From Myroides sp. 1354 (GTDB taxonomy: Bacteria > Bacteroidota > Bacteroidia > Flavobacteriales > Flavobacteriaceae): DNA of 64,000 bases. Shown here in pieces: positions 45,486 to 55,326 of this stretch. Positions within the stretch are counted from its first letter, which is position 1; every line of letters begins with the position of its first letter. The stretch lies in NCBI RefSeq assembly GCF_030324495.1, contig NZ_JACAGN010000006.1, forward strand, positions 150,811 through 214,810, written 5' to 3'. The notes below the pieces were generated by a model. The model worked only from the letters and a program-made list of their open reading frames with translations. It was not told the origin of the DNA and made no database searches. Both the position numbers and the translations under genes were made by a program.

Positions 45486-46358
45486 ATGAGTGTTTTAGTA
45501 AATAAAGATTCAAAAATAATCGTTCAAGGATTTACTGGAAGCGAAGGTACTTTTCATGCTTCTCAGATGATTGAATATGGTACAAACGTTGTAGGTGGTG
45601 TAACTCCAGGAAAAGGTGGAACAACCCATTTAGATCGTCCAGTATTCAATACAGTATCAGATGCTGTTGAAAAAGCTGGTGCAGATACATCAATCATTTT
45701 TGTACCGCCTGCATTTGCTGCAGACGCTATTATGGAAGCTGCAGATGCTGGTATCAAAGTAATTATTTGTATTACTGAAGGTATCCCAGTAGCTGATATG
45801 ATTAAAGCTTATGACTACATTAAAGATAGAGATTGTAGATTAGTAGGACCAAACTGTCCAGGAGTAATCACTCCAGGTGAAGCTAAAGTTGGTATTATGC
45901 CAGGTTTTGTATTCAAAAAAGGAACTGTTGGAATCGTTTCTAAATCAGGTACTTTAACTTACGAAGCTGCTGACCAAGTAGTAAAAGAAGGATTAGGTAT
46001 TACAACGGCAATCGGAATTGGTGGAGATCCAATCATTGGAACTACGACAAAAGAAGCAGTACAATTGTTAATGGCTGATCCAGAAACTGAAGCAATCATT
46101 ATGATTGGTGAAATCGGAGGACAGTTAGAAGCTGATGCTGCAAGATGGATCAAAGAAAACGGAAACAAAAAACCAGTTATCGGATTCATCGCTGGAGAAA
46201 CTGCACCAGTAGGAAGAACAATGGGACACGCAGGTGCTATTGTTGGTGGAGCTGATGATACAGCTGCTGCTAAGAAGAGAATCATGAGAGAATGTGGAAT
46301 CCACGTAGTTGATTCTCCTGCTGAAATCGGGAAAAAAGTAAAAGAAGTTTTAGGATAA
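45486..46358 (+). CDS. sucD: Succinyl-CoA synthetase alpha subunit
   Basis: The 290-residue subunit works in the TCA cycle, making ATP or GTP from succinyl-CoA. It has the CoA-binding domain with [13 protein letters not shown] near 14-26 and [10 protein letters not shown] near 37. The phosphorylated His is H248 in [10 protein letters not shown]. The length is normal. The beta subunit gene is not in the window. A very strong terminator follows. Confidence 0.97.
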   Translation: MSVLVNKDSKIIVQGFTGSEGTFHASQMIEYGTNVVGGVTPGKGGTTHLDRPVFNTVSDAVEKAGADTSIIFVPPAFAADAIMEAADAGIKVIICITEGIPVADMIKAYDYIKDRDCRLVGPNCPGVITPGEAKVGIMPGFVFKKGTVGIVSKSGTLTYEAADQVVKEGLGITTAIGIGGDPIIGTTTKEAVQLLMADPETEAIIMIGEIGGQLEADAARWIKENGNKKPVIGFIAGETAPVGRTMGHAGAIVGGADDTAAAKKRIMRECGIHVVDSPAEIGKKVKEVLG

Positions 46359-46380
46359 TCCTAGATTCAAAATAAAAAAA

Positions 46381-46419
46381 GGGCTGCCTCTAAGTACATA
46401 GAGACAGCCCTTTTTTTTT
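46381..46419 (+). terminator. Strong intrinsic terminator after sucD
   Basis: GGGCTGCCTCTA (46381-46392) pairs with TAGAGACAGCCC (46399-46410) with one mismatch, followed by nine T's. Confidence 0.9.
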
Positions 46420-47252
46420 GTGCTTTATTAAAAGTTGTATTTTTTGTTTTAAAATTCTACAAGAGAATTTCATCGTACTATTTCGCTTAAAGAGCAAAAG
46501 AACCTTTTTATGGGGGACTCTTTCTAAGATTTCGTGCAATTGTAATCCCATTCAATTTTTATTTTTCTTTACCTCTATACCTAAATCTTTTAAAACCATG
46601 GTTGGGCTTTAAATTTCCAAAAACGATTGACGGTATTGGGATTAGGAAAACGAATAGCACTAAGCCACATAAAATACAAGTTATTTCTATTTTTCGACTA
46701 CTATAAATAGTAGTTATATAGACATAAACTAAAACCTTCAACAATAGTTTGGGATGATAAGTTGCTTAACCTTTTGAGATAGTTCCTTTTTAGTTGAAGT
46801 AAATCAATAATCCTAAATGTGAGCAAAATTTATAGAATTAAGAAGCACTCCAAGAATTGAATCCTTTATTTCTATCAAAAAACAAAGAAAGGATTGTAAT
46901 TACATACTCAAACCACATATAAATTGTTTTAACCCTAGTTTCGGATTGATTCTTGCTATTTGTATAAATATAAGAGTTAGCATTAGCGACATTGTCATTA
47001 TTAGCTTGTCGCTGTTGAAAATAAGAAAGTTGTTTCTCTGTTTTTTATACCCATCCAGCATGCAAATGCTTGGGTTGAAAGAAAGTATTGTTATTCGTTT
47101 TACTTAGGTTGATTTCAGCTTTTGTCATGCAGAGTTAACAAACAGGTTCGTCAACTTGGGTATTTAACAAGAAAGAGATACTTGCCTGTAGTGGAGCTGG
47201 ATTATTTTACACCTGCTTCTTATTTTATTAATCATTCTATACATCACACACC
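46420..47252. other. Long gene-poor region upstream of vgrG with possible gene remnants
   Basis: No complete gene is supported. On the minus strand 46838-47044 is open for 69 codons and reads like protein (QQRQANNDNVANAN, then a span FEYVITILSLFFD), but it lacks a plausible start. A second minus-strand stretch, 46559-46744, encodes a hydrophobic segment followed by a basic tail and starts only at TTG. Both may be decayed fragments. The region may also hold the vgrG promoter, but I see no clear one. Confidence 0.4.
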
Positions 47253-49196
47253 ATGGAGGATCTGTTTTCAACCTATAGAAGATCAACAGCAGAAGATGCT
47301 TTGTTTTCTACTAGGCCTTTATCCAGTAATAGTAATGCAGCAGCCATTGCCCAGCACTATATACCTGGGGTAAATCAATTAGTAGAGGTCAAGTTTATAG
47401 CCGAGGGGAAAGAATTGATTCACTACAAAAGTTTTGAGCTTATACAAAGTACTCAGACTCATCATTCGTTTACGGTATCCTTTAGTCACGATTGCTTAGG
47501 AAACAAAGAGACATATCATATGGATGAGGCTCAAAAACTATTGGGCAAACGCCTTTTGGTTTCTATTCGCTATAAGAATTTGGTAGATAAACCCGAGCGT
47601 TTTTTTTCAGGGGTAATTACCCAAGTCAATTTTGAACAAGGACATGGCAGTGAAGGTTACTTGGTTCTCAAAGGAAGTAGTCCTACCATTCTTCTGGATC
47701 AAGCACCTCATTTACAGAGTTTCGGAGGAAGAACTCCCGATCCATTAAATTATATTGTGAATAAGATTCTCGACCAGGGCTATCATCAGAATCGCTTGTT
47801 TCAGTCTAAAATCAACTTATCTAGAAGAATTAATATTGCTTATAGTTGTCAGTATAATGAAACAGCTTATAATTATTTGTCGCGTTTAGCGGCTATGCAC
47901 GGAGAACAGTTTTTTTATGATGGTGAAGTTCTTCATTTTGGGGAGTTGCCTCAAGGAGAAAAACCTATCTCTCTGGTTTATGGACGCGATGTGAGTCAGG
48001 TAGAAATAGGCATACAGGCCCGCCATATCCATCGCGATTTTTATGGATATAACAGTTTTACCCATGAACATTTACGAGCAGCAACTACAACGGATTTAGG
48101 AGTAAAAGGCACTTTGGCTAAGTCGTCTTACGCGCGATCCAAAGAAATTTTTAAAGCCCCTTCTTTACAGCAAGCCCCACTGAATGCTTCCACCAATCAA
48201 GATATTTTGTACGCTCAACGCGGCCTAATTGGCCATGAGGGAATTCAGGTGTTTGTCACTACGGGAGTTACCACAATTCCCTTTCTATATCCTGGCTGTG
48301 TGGTTGAACTAAACATGTTGCAACCCAACAAAAAAGTAAGTAGTCACTTTACAACTTTGATTATTACAGACATAGAACATACTGTAGATGCCTTAGGTCA
48401 GTATAGCGGAAAGTTTAAAGCCGTAGATGCACAAACGGGGTATATTCCTCAGCCTATTTTTACGGCGCCAATCACAGAAACTCAAATAGGTACGGTGGTT
48501 AACAATGAAGATCCCGAAGGGAAAGGGTGCGTGCAAGTGCAGTTTAGCTGGCAAGACACGAGTCAACAAACCGAGTTCCTCCGAGTGATGAGTGGAGATG
48601 CAGGTAGTAGTGACCAAGTAAAAACAAACCGTGGTATGGTTTTTATACCTGAAAAAGGCGATCAAGTGATGGTGGGTTTTGTCGGAAATCACCCGGATCG
48701 TCCCTTTGTGATGGGGAGCTTATTTCACGGAGGCAATGCCTCAGGAGGAGGGATCAATAACCAGATCAAGAGTATTCAAACGCGCAGTGGTCATACCCTA
48801 AAGTTTACGGAAGAGGAATCCATCGAGATTTTTGATGCCAGTGGAAACTATATTGTACTAGATACAACTGGAAAAAGTATTACTCTATCTGCCCCAGAAA
48901 ATATTCTGCTTACAGCAAAAAATATACAATTTCAAGCCAGTGAGAATATTGCAATGCACGCTGGTGAGAATGTCACGATACAAGCAGAAGGAAATATCGA
49001 TCAAACGGCAGGAGAAACGTTTACTCTAACAGCCAAAAACAATTACGCTCAGATTAGCACTCAGACGCATATAAAAACCAAAGAGTACTTTGTTACCAGT
49101 CAGATAGGTCGTATAGAAGCAACAAGAGATAATCTGCAGTTGTCCTCGAGTGGTGAAGTAGAAATGCTCAGTACTAAAAAAGTAAAAATGTTTTAA
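47253..49196 (+). CDS. vgrG: Type VI secretion spike protein VgrG
   Basis: The 647-residue protein forms the trimeric tip of the T6SS needle. Residues about 35-380 resemble the gp27-like base. An OB-fold core follows, with NNEDPEGKGCVQVQFSW (around 412-428) and FIPEKGDQVMVGF. The C-terminus (about 520-647) is a gp5-like needle with repeats such as NILLTAKNIQFQASENIAMHAGENVTIQAEGNIDQTAG. There is no C-terminal toxin extension, so cargo must bind separately. It is the first gene of a four-gene island. Confidence 0.93.
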   Translation: MEDLFSTYRRSTAEDALFSTRPLSSNSNAAAIAQHYIPGVNQLVEVKFIAEGKELIHYKSFELIQSTQTHHSFTVSFSHDCLGNKETYHMDEAQKLLGKRLLVSIRYKNLVDKPERFFSGVITQVNFEQGHGSEGYLVLKGSSPTILLDQAPHLQSFGGRTPDPLNYIVNKILDQGYHQNRLFQSKINLSRRINIAYSCQYNETAYNYLSRLAAMHGEQFFYDGEVLHFGELPQGEKPISLVYGRDVSQVEIGIQARHIHRDFYGYNSFTHEHLRAATTTDLGVKGTLAKSSYARSKEIFKAPSLQQAPLNASTNQDILYAQRGLIGHEGIQVFVTTGVTTIPFLYPGCVVELNMLQPNKKVSSHFTTLIITDIEHTVDALGQYSGKFKAVDAQTGYIPQPIFTAPITETQIGTVVNNEDPEGKGCVQVQFSWQDTSQQTEFLRVMSGDAGSSDQVKTNRGMVFIPEKGDQVMVGFVGNHPDRPFVMGSLFHGGNASGGGINNQIKSIQTRSGHTLKFTEEESIEIFDASGNYIVLDTTGKSITLSAPENILLTAKNIQFQASENIAMHAGENVTIQAEGNIDQTAGETFTLTAKNNYAQISTQTHIKTKEYFVTSQIGRIEATRDNLQLSSSGEVEMLSTKKVKMF

Positions 49197-49201
49197 GTCT
49201 T

Positions 49202-49975
49202 ATGGATGAGAAGATATACCTGTGTTTTTCGTTTTTAAATACACTAGTAGAGTACGACGTTGTGAGTAAGATTGTCAATGGTGATAAACAACAAGAGATT
49301 CGCTATACTACGGAAATCAAAAAAGTTGACGGTTGGCTCAATACCTATTACATCATAAAACGTACCCCTCAAATTGTATTTCCAGTTATCGATAATCCTT
49401 ATATAGAAGCGTTACAGTTGACGAGTACGCTTTGGAAGGAGTTACATCTCTCGATAAACAACAATGGAGAAATAAAAAAGATTGTCAATTTAAAAGAAAT
49501 CCAGAACTATTGGATAACCACATTACAATTTAAACTAGTGCAGCGATATGAAGGTATGCGTATTCAGGGATTAATCGCTCAATTAGATCAACTGGTTAAA
49601 AGCGAACAGCAATTGATAAGGAAAATTGAACAGGATTCGTTTTTTTATCACTGGATCAAGCACAATCTAGGAGAGTATATCAAAAACGATGATACAGATA
49701 CGTATACAAAAGTAGGGAGTTCCCATTGCAATTATCAGATTGAACAAACAAAAAAAGGAAGAACAATACAAGGAAGAGGAAAGAAAAACGCAGCTGAATT
49801 AGAACAGCTAAAAGAGAAATGGAAGCTGAATGTAGAGAAAGAGTTGAATGGTGAAGAGCACTGTCATAGTGTGTATAATAGCGATAGAGAACTTGTCAGC
49901 CTTGTTCGAAATGAGCGTTATAGTCAAGGAAATAAGATGGTGCGTAGTACAGTTTTTACGATAACAAAAAAATAA
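49202..49975 (+). CDS. Protein of unknown function between vgrG and the effector; possible adaptor
   Basis: The 257-residue protein has no signal peptide or membrane span. The N-terminal half is mixed alpha/beta. A central helical segment (about 115-165) has LIAQLDQLVKSEQQLIRKIE, and a basic, low-complexity stretch (KKGRTIQGRGKKNAAEL) follows. No domain is recognised. It starts 5 bp after vgrG and 35 bp before the effector gene. In T6SS loci this position is commonly used by adaptors or chaperones that load an effector on VgrG. That role is inferred only from context. Confidence 0.75.
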   Translation: MDEKIYLCFSFLNTLVEYDVVSKIVNGDKQQEIRYTTEIKKVDGWLNTYYIIKRTPQIVFPVIDNPYIEALQLTSTLWKELHLSINNNGEIKKIVNLKEIQNYWITTLQFKLVQRYEGMRIQGLIAQLDQLVKSEQQLIRKIEQDSFFYHWIKHNLGEYIKNDDTDTYTKVGSSHCNYQIEQTKKGRTIQGRGKKNAAELEQLKEKWKLNVEKELNGEEHCHSVYNSDRELVSLVRNERYSQGNKMVRSTVFTITKK

Positions 49976-50010
49976 AGTAAGCTAGCAATCGCTAGACGAA
50001 AAAAAGGACT

Positions 50011-53000
50011 ATGAAAAAGGATAATCGAACAGCTGCCGAGCCAATTGAACAAGACCCACCTAAAAAGAGGGAAGAGGTAGGTTTAGAAGAATCAACTACT
50101 ACAGAAACAAGAGAAAGTCTCATCATTTCAGTAGAAGAACTAAATGATGAGACTCAAATGAATCAGGATAACCGTGATGCTGTTGTGTCAAGTGTAGAGC
50201 AAACTCAAGAAGAAAAGCAAGAAAATGATCCCTCTAATGAAGCGATACCAGCACAATATGTGGTTTGTAAAGGCGCTACATGTAACTGTGATGGGAATCT
50301 TTCGGCTAAGGGAACCTTAGAGGTTACTACCCATAAGAAGTACTACATCAATGATCAAGGAACGGACAAACCTGTTGCTACGGTTGAAGATGTAATGTTT
50401 AAAGAAGGCGTTTCACCCTTTATCACATGTAGTCATAAAAAGGGCAATGATAAAACCTGTACCTATGCCCCCCAAGGGAAGTGGAAAGTGCCTAATAATG
50501 CCAAATTTCCAGAAGTAGGAGGCAAGGATATTCTCACGGAATTAGGAACATTGAGTTGTGCCATAGGGGGAACGTTGACAATTATGACCCATGGTCAAAC
50601 GGTTGACGTAGATGATGAGGACGTACAAGAAGTAGAGGATGCTTTTGTTGATATAAGTGCAATCAATGCCTTGCTGAGTTATGAAGACCTCCCATCAGAA
50701 GAACAAAAATACCCAGAAGAATATGTTAGTGATGTGTCTAAACTAGAATGTACGCCAAGTGAGGATGTTGTCCTAACCTCTTATAGCGAAGGTAATACAA
50801 GCGCTTTCTATGTGTTGAAAGGTCAGTTTGTGGATTTTAGAGCAACAGTAAGCGTCAACACAGCGGATAAACACAAAAGAAGAGGAAATAATATCAGTTG
50901 GGGAATTACAGAAATTCTTTCAGAAGATGTATTTATAGGGGCGAAAAGTTCTTCGTCAAAAACCTATAAATTACAGGAAGTTGACCAAAATAAAGTCGTG
51001 TATACAGCCTTTAAACGAGTCACGAATCCATTTAGTTTCGCCTTTGCCAAAAGTGGACGCTATATTGTAGATGCAAGTTCCCGTGAGAAAGAAGCAGGTA
51101 AGGAATGGGCTTACTATAAAGATCAGTATTGTTATATCGAAGTAGTAGATCAAGCGAGTATCACTGCCCTTAGTGTAAAGGGAATCAATCAGGAGATTTT
51201 CATTGGAAATGAGGTGACAATTACCGTGATTAGCAACCTTCCTTTATCCTCAACAACGTTGAGTAGTCTGACTATAACAATAGCATCCGTAGCAATAACG
51301 GGGGAGGAATCGACACTATATAGTTATCGTGATTCTTCTATCGAATCAATGGTAAACAGTAAACGCTATACACAGACTGCCAATAAATTAGAGGCGAAGT
51401 TTAGCTGTTTAAATTCGGGTTTGTTTACGATTAAAGTACTACAAGACGGACAGGAATTGACCGCTTTGAGTCAATCAATGGAAGTGTTAGAAAACAAAGT
51501 GATTGATATTCAACATGTAGAAGGACGTATTCGCCGCGGAACCCAAGCTAGTTATCAGGCAATTTTAAAGAATGGAAATACAGTAGATGAAACTAAAATA
51601 AAATGGAGAATCCGCAGTCCTCATGGAAGAACGTATGGAGAGGAAAAAGTGGGAGAGACAGGAGTATTTGTGTTTAAGGAGTTAGGAAAGTATACCCTAC
51701 AATGCCTCTATGGAAGTCGCCTTTTTTTTGACCAAGAGAAGGTACAGAAGCAGATTGAAGTAATCGACAATAAAATAGAAGGTGTAACCGTTCAGCATGC
51801 TGTGGCAAAAGAAGAAGGCAAAAATTATACTGTCTTTGTCAATCAGCGCGCTGTAGTTCATATTAATACGCTCTTAGGGTATCTCTATGAAGCTGTAGCC
51901 ACGAGTGCGTTGAATTTCCATGCCTCCAAGGAAGAAGCCCTAGCTTATATTAATGCGAATAAAAGTAAAAAAGATCCCTTGTTGCTCTACAGTATATCGT
52001 ATTTGGGTAAAGGTGCTAATCAAACCGAAGGCGAAATAAAACTAAGCAGGGAGAGTACAAAAAAAATAGGGAGTACTCCTATTTACTTTACTGCAAGTAC
52101 AGCTGCCTTAGACTTGACTTTGTGCAATGAAGGGATGTATTTCTTGAACGTTCAGTTGGGTCATGATACTCCCGTTGAGGTTGTTTTAAACGGTAGTAAG
52201 GGACGTATAAAACAGTGGTTTTTTCACGATGGCAAACACAAAACAGCGCGTATCGGATATAAACAGAACTTTGGCATCACTGCAACTGTAGAGGGTTGGG
52301 CTAACAAAAAAGGGAAGCTCCATATTTGGTGGGACAACCGCACAGATGGAGGAAAAATCTTAAAGCATTTTAAGGCAGAAGAAACCATCGAAAAAGAGCG
52401 ACATCACTTAATTTATAGCGAAGAAGTTACTTTTGACAGCAAAGGGGTAATAAATAAAACCATAGGGGTAGAGACTGATTTTTGGAAGAATTTACTAGAT
52501 GTAGCTCGTAAGAAACAGGCAAAAGATGAAATTTTCAATTTTTATTTTACCCTTTCCGAGGTAGAAGTGCCTTGTGAGAATCAAAACAAAGAAGTATACC
52601 ATACTGAATTTCGAAAAGGACATGTATTTCCCGATCAAAGTATATCCTCTGGTACCTATGCTATTTTGGCGGAGCAACCACATGGTGTTGGGAAATTTGT
52701 CGATAAGGATAAGAAAGAGTTAGATGCGATTGTTCAGTATACCGATCAGACTTCTATTGCGCTTCACCTCTATAAAGGGTTTGAAAATGAAATAGATCAG
52801 ACGATTTACGAAATTCACCTCTATGAGAATCAAAAAGGAGACGACAAGTTTATTGAGAGTTACAATATAGTGGCCCATGAAACGGAAATTGTCAACTATA
52901 TTCAACTCCGTACCTCTAGTGCGGCGTATGGATCATTCACTCATGTGCAAGACAAAGGCAATGAAAAAAATCCTCGGTTGTTTTATTTTATTCTATATAC

Positions 53001-55323
53001 ATGGAAGAAAGAAGACCCAGAAGCGTTTAATCGCCTAAAAGGTCAACCCGCCCAAAAAAGGGATACGTATAGCGATAGCAATAAACTTAAATTCAGGGTG
53101 ATGTATCCTGAAAACTTGGGAGTTAAAAGCCAAAATGATAGTAGTATTATTGAATTAGAGGAGGAGGATAAAGCCCAGTATATTGCAAAGCTGAAGAAAA
53201 AGAAAGCGGAAAAGAAACGCAAGCAAGAACTCAATCAGGAGAATATGGCAAGTGCTATAGAACGGATGAATGATAGAGGTGATGAGTTCAGAAAAAAATA
53301 TGCTCCTTTTATTCAAATTTACGAACAATTGGATCGTGAAATCAAGGCAATCGATCAGGAGATACAAACACTATCAGCCTACAACGCTCGAATAGCGCGC
53401 AACAACGCCAAGATGAGCGAAGGAAGAAAAGGCGTGAAGAACTATTTTCAACAGCTAAAACTCGCGGTTAATCCGATATACAATGCGATACAGAATCGAA
53501 ATAAAAAGCGGGTACCAGTGAAGGTGGAAAGTGGGGCTGCACAAGTGTTATCTACGAATAAAGTAGGATGTCCAAACTGTAGATCAGCGGTTACACCTGA
53601 GCAGTTAAAGCCTATTTTTCCCGATGCCATACCTGATACTTTACAACAAGTGGCAGAAGCCTATACAAAGTATATGGAGTATTTTTCCTTAGACACTTGT
53701 AGAAAGAAAGCGTACTTCTTTGCAGCAGCTTCTGTAGAAGCAGGAACTTCTATATTAGGGCGCTATCATTCAACTGAAGAGGATTTGTACTATTCGAGAT
53801 TGAGTCTTTTAAGAAATTTCCCATCAACTTTTTTTAGTGGTAGTATGGTGTATAGTGCGGAAGCTAAGAAGAAGGTTTGGCAATCCGATGTTTACATTGC
53901 TCAGTCAGGAGATAGCAATTATCAAAAGCACGATTGGTATGCAACTGTAAATAGGAACGGCACAGTATTATATATACAAACAGAAGACGATAAAAAGGGC
54001 TATGAAAATCGCATCTTCAAAACGAAATCCCTTTGGGACAAAGTAGTTTATTTTGACTCCTTTGAAGGGGTGAGACAAGATAAGTCCAAGGCAATCGCTG
54101 GTTTTATATATAAAGATAAAAATGGCAATACCAGTGAAGGAGACGGAGTAAACTATCGAGGTAGTGGATTGATACAAATTACGGGTAGAGGAGTGTTTAA
54201 ATCCGTACAAGATGTGATAAGAAATATATTGTATAAATCTGTCATCCAAGATATCATGACAAAAGCAGGAGCGGAATTAGTGCGCAATCATTTAGAAGTA
54301 GGTACATTAAGTGGTATGGGATATTTTTCATTTAAAAAACTGAATGCTATAATTAATGAGTTACCGAGAAATGGAGAAAGTGATACAGCAGCAGAAGCTT
54401 TGGAGGTATGGACAGCGATAGGAAATAATACATCAGATGGTTCGTATACCAAGAAGACAATTGCCTACAAGAACAAAGCATCAGCAGCATTCTTTGTCCC
54501 TGATTGTACCGCACATAAATCCATCTCTCCAAGTAGTGTTTCAGATTTAGAGATAATTACGTATGAGATTAATTACAATTCTATCGGTTTGATTAATAAA
54601 AAGATTAATGGTGTAAATAAAAAATTATCATTACACATCAAAAAAATAATTCCTAAAGAGGGGAATAACAAAAGCCTGAACTATTGTAAATATGTATACA
54701 TCGACAAAAATAATCAACGACACGAGTTATGTGTGTTAAAGTTTAAGACTATACATGAAGTGAATAAAGATCTAAGCGTTAATACGAGTAAAACCGTTGA
54801 TATGATAGATTATGTGCTTGCCTTTAAGGGGTATGAGTCTGCAGAGGGTAGTTTATCTGTAGGATTTAATCGAGACGACTCAAAAGAAGGACGCAGATAT
54901 GCTGTAGATGTCGATTGTTTCGCTGCCATATTAGGCGCGATGTGCGATGAAAATATCGATTGTATTTCATTTAACGGCGCGAGTAATTTTAGAGGATATC
55001 CCAACCCTAGCAAATCGCATATCAATGGACAAGTATTTGATGTGGGATATATACCGAAGAATGGAAAAGTACATCAAGCCGGGTTGACTTTAGAAGATAG
55101 CAATTTTGATTTTGAAAGACAGAAATTGTTTAATAATGCCTTATATAAATATGGTTTTGCAAGGGATATGAATATGTTATCCGAGTATTTTACTCCTAAA
55201 GGCAAAACGAAGGAAGATATCTTACCATATTGTAATGACTTGAAAAAACCTAGTCACAATAATCATTTACACATACAAGGTTATAATAGATCAGAAAGTA
55301 TCATAGACGAACAAAGACAATAA
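50011..55323 (+). CDS. PAAR-like (DUF4280) T6SS effector with GH19-like and LAS metallopeptidase domains
   Basis: The 1770-residue protein has an acidic linker (1-82) and a PAAR-like DUF4280 domain (83-200) with paired cysteines, which caps the VgrG tip. A long beta-rich region with Ig-like modules (about 250-1040) and a coiled coil (about 1045-1140) follow. GCPNC (1186-1190) may bind metal. Residues about 1195-1480 resemble GH19/lysozyme-like hydrolases: E1243 in ASVEAG sits where the catalytic Glu is expected, and YRGSGLIQITGR begins at 1382. The C-terminus (about 1600-1770) has a LAS peptidase pattern, H1670-x6-D1677 and H1752/H1754. Both domains should cut peptidoglycan. Confidence 0.85.
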   Translation: MKKDNRTAAEPIEQDPPKKREEVGLEESTTTETRESLIISVEELNDETQMNQDNRDAVVSSVEQTQEEKQENDPSNEAIPAQYVVCKGATCNCDGNLSAKGTLEVTTHKKYYINDQGTDKPVATVEDVMFKEGVSPFITCSHKKGNDKTCTYAPQGKWKVPNNAKFPEVGGKDILTELGTLSCAIGGTLTIMTHGQTVDVDDEDVQEVEDAFVDISAINALLSYEDLPSEEQKYPEEYVSDVSKLECTPSEDVVLTSYSEGNTSAFYVLKGQFVDFRATVSVNTADKHKRRGNNISWGITEILSEDVFIGAKSSSSKTYKLQEVDQNKVVYTAFKRVTNPFSFAFAKSGRYIVDASSREKEAGKEWAYYKDQYCYIEVVDQASITALSVKGINQEIFIGNEVTITVISNLPLSSTTLSSLTITIASVAITGEESTLYSYRDSSIESMVNSKRYTQTANKLEAKFSCLNSGLFTIKVLQDGQELTALSQSMEVLENKVIDIQHVEGRIRRGTQASYQAILKNGNTVDETKIKWRIRSPHGRTYGEEKVGETGVFVFKELGKYTLQCLYGSRLFFDQEKVQKQIEVIDNKIEGVTVQHAVAKEEGKNYTVFVNQRAVVHINTLLGYLYEAVATSALNFHASKEEALAYINANKSKKDPLLLYSISYLGKGANQTEGEIKLSRESTKKIGSTPIYFTASTAALDLTLCNEGMYFLNVQLGHDTPVEVVLNGSKGRIKQWFFHDGKHKTARIGYKQNFGITATVEGWANKKGKLHIWWDNRTDGGKILKHFKAEETIEKERHHLIYSEEVTFDSKGVINKTIGVETDFWKNLLDVARKKQAKDEIFNFYFTLSEVEVPCENQNKEVYHTEFRKGHVFPDQSISSGTYAILAEQPHGVGKFVDKDKKELDAIVQYTDQTSIALHLYKGFENEIDQTIYEIHLYENQKGDDKFIESYNIVAHETEIVNYIQLRTSSAAYGSFTHVQDKGNEKNPRLFYFILYTWKKEDPEAFNRLKGQPAQKRDTYSDSNKLKFRVMYPENLGVKSQNDSSIIELEEEDKAQYIAKLKKKKAEKKRKQELNQENMASAIERMNDRGDEFRKKYAPFIQIYEQLDREIKAIDQEIQTLSAYNARIARNNAKMSEGRKGVKNYFQQLKLAVNPIYNAIQNRNKKRVPVKVESGAAQVLSTNKVGCPNCRSAVTPEQLKPIFPDAIPDTLQQVAEAYTKYMEYFSLDTCRKKAYFFAAASVEAGTSILGRYHSTEEDLYYSRLSLLRNFPSTFFSGSMVYSAEAKKKVWQSDVYIAQSGDSNYQKHDWYATVNRNGTVLYIQTEDDKKGYENRIFKTKSLWDKVVYFDSFEGVRQDKSKAIAGFIYKDKNGNTSEGDGVNYRGSGLIQITGRGVFKSVQDVIRNILYKSVIQDIMTKAGAELVRNHLEVGTLSGMGYFSFKKLNAIINELPRNGESDTAAEALEVWTAIGNNTSDGSYTKKTIAYKNKASAAFFVPDCTAHKSISPSSVSDLEIITYEINYNSIGLINKKINGVNKKLSLHIKKIIPKEGNNKSLNYCKYVYIDKNNQRHELCVLKFKTIHEVNKDLSVNTSKTVDMIDYVLAFKGYESAEGSLSVGFNRDDSKEGRRYAVDVDCFAAILGAMCDENIDCISFNGASNFRGYPNPSKSHINGQVFDVGYIPKNGKVHQAGLTLEDSNFDFERQKLFNNALYKYGFARDMNMLSEYFTPKGKTKEDILPYCNDLKKPSHNNHLHIQGYNRSESIIDEQRQ

Positions 55324-55326
55324 GAA

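Noticed and set aside
47122..47373. 83-residue frame overlapping the vgrG start
   Set aside because: It is in a different frame from vgrG and has no family resemblance.
47253..49196. VgrG as an evolved effector with its own toxin domain
   Set aside because: The C-terminus ends within the gp5-like repeats; no extra domain follows.
53155..53367. Hydrophobic minus-strand frame inside the effector gene
   Set aside because: It is antisense to the coiled-coil region, where Lys/Glu codons give Phe/Leu on the other strand.
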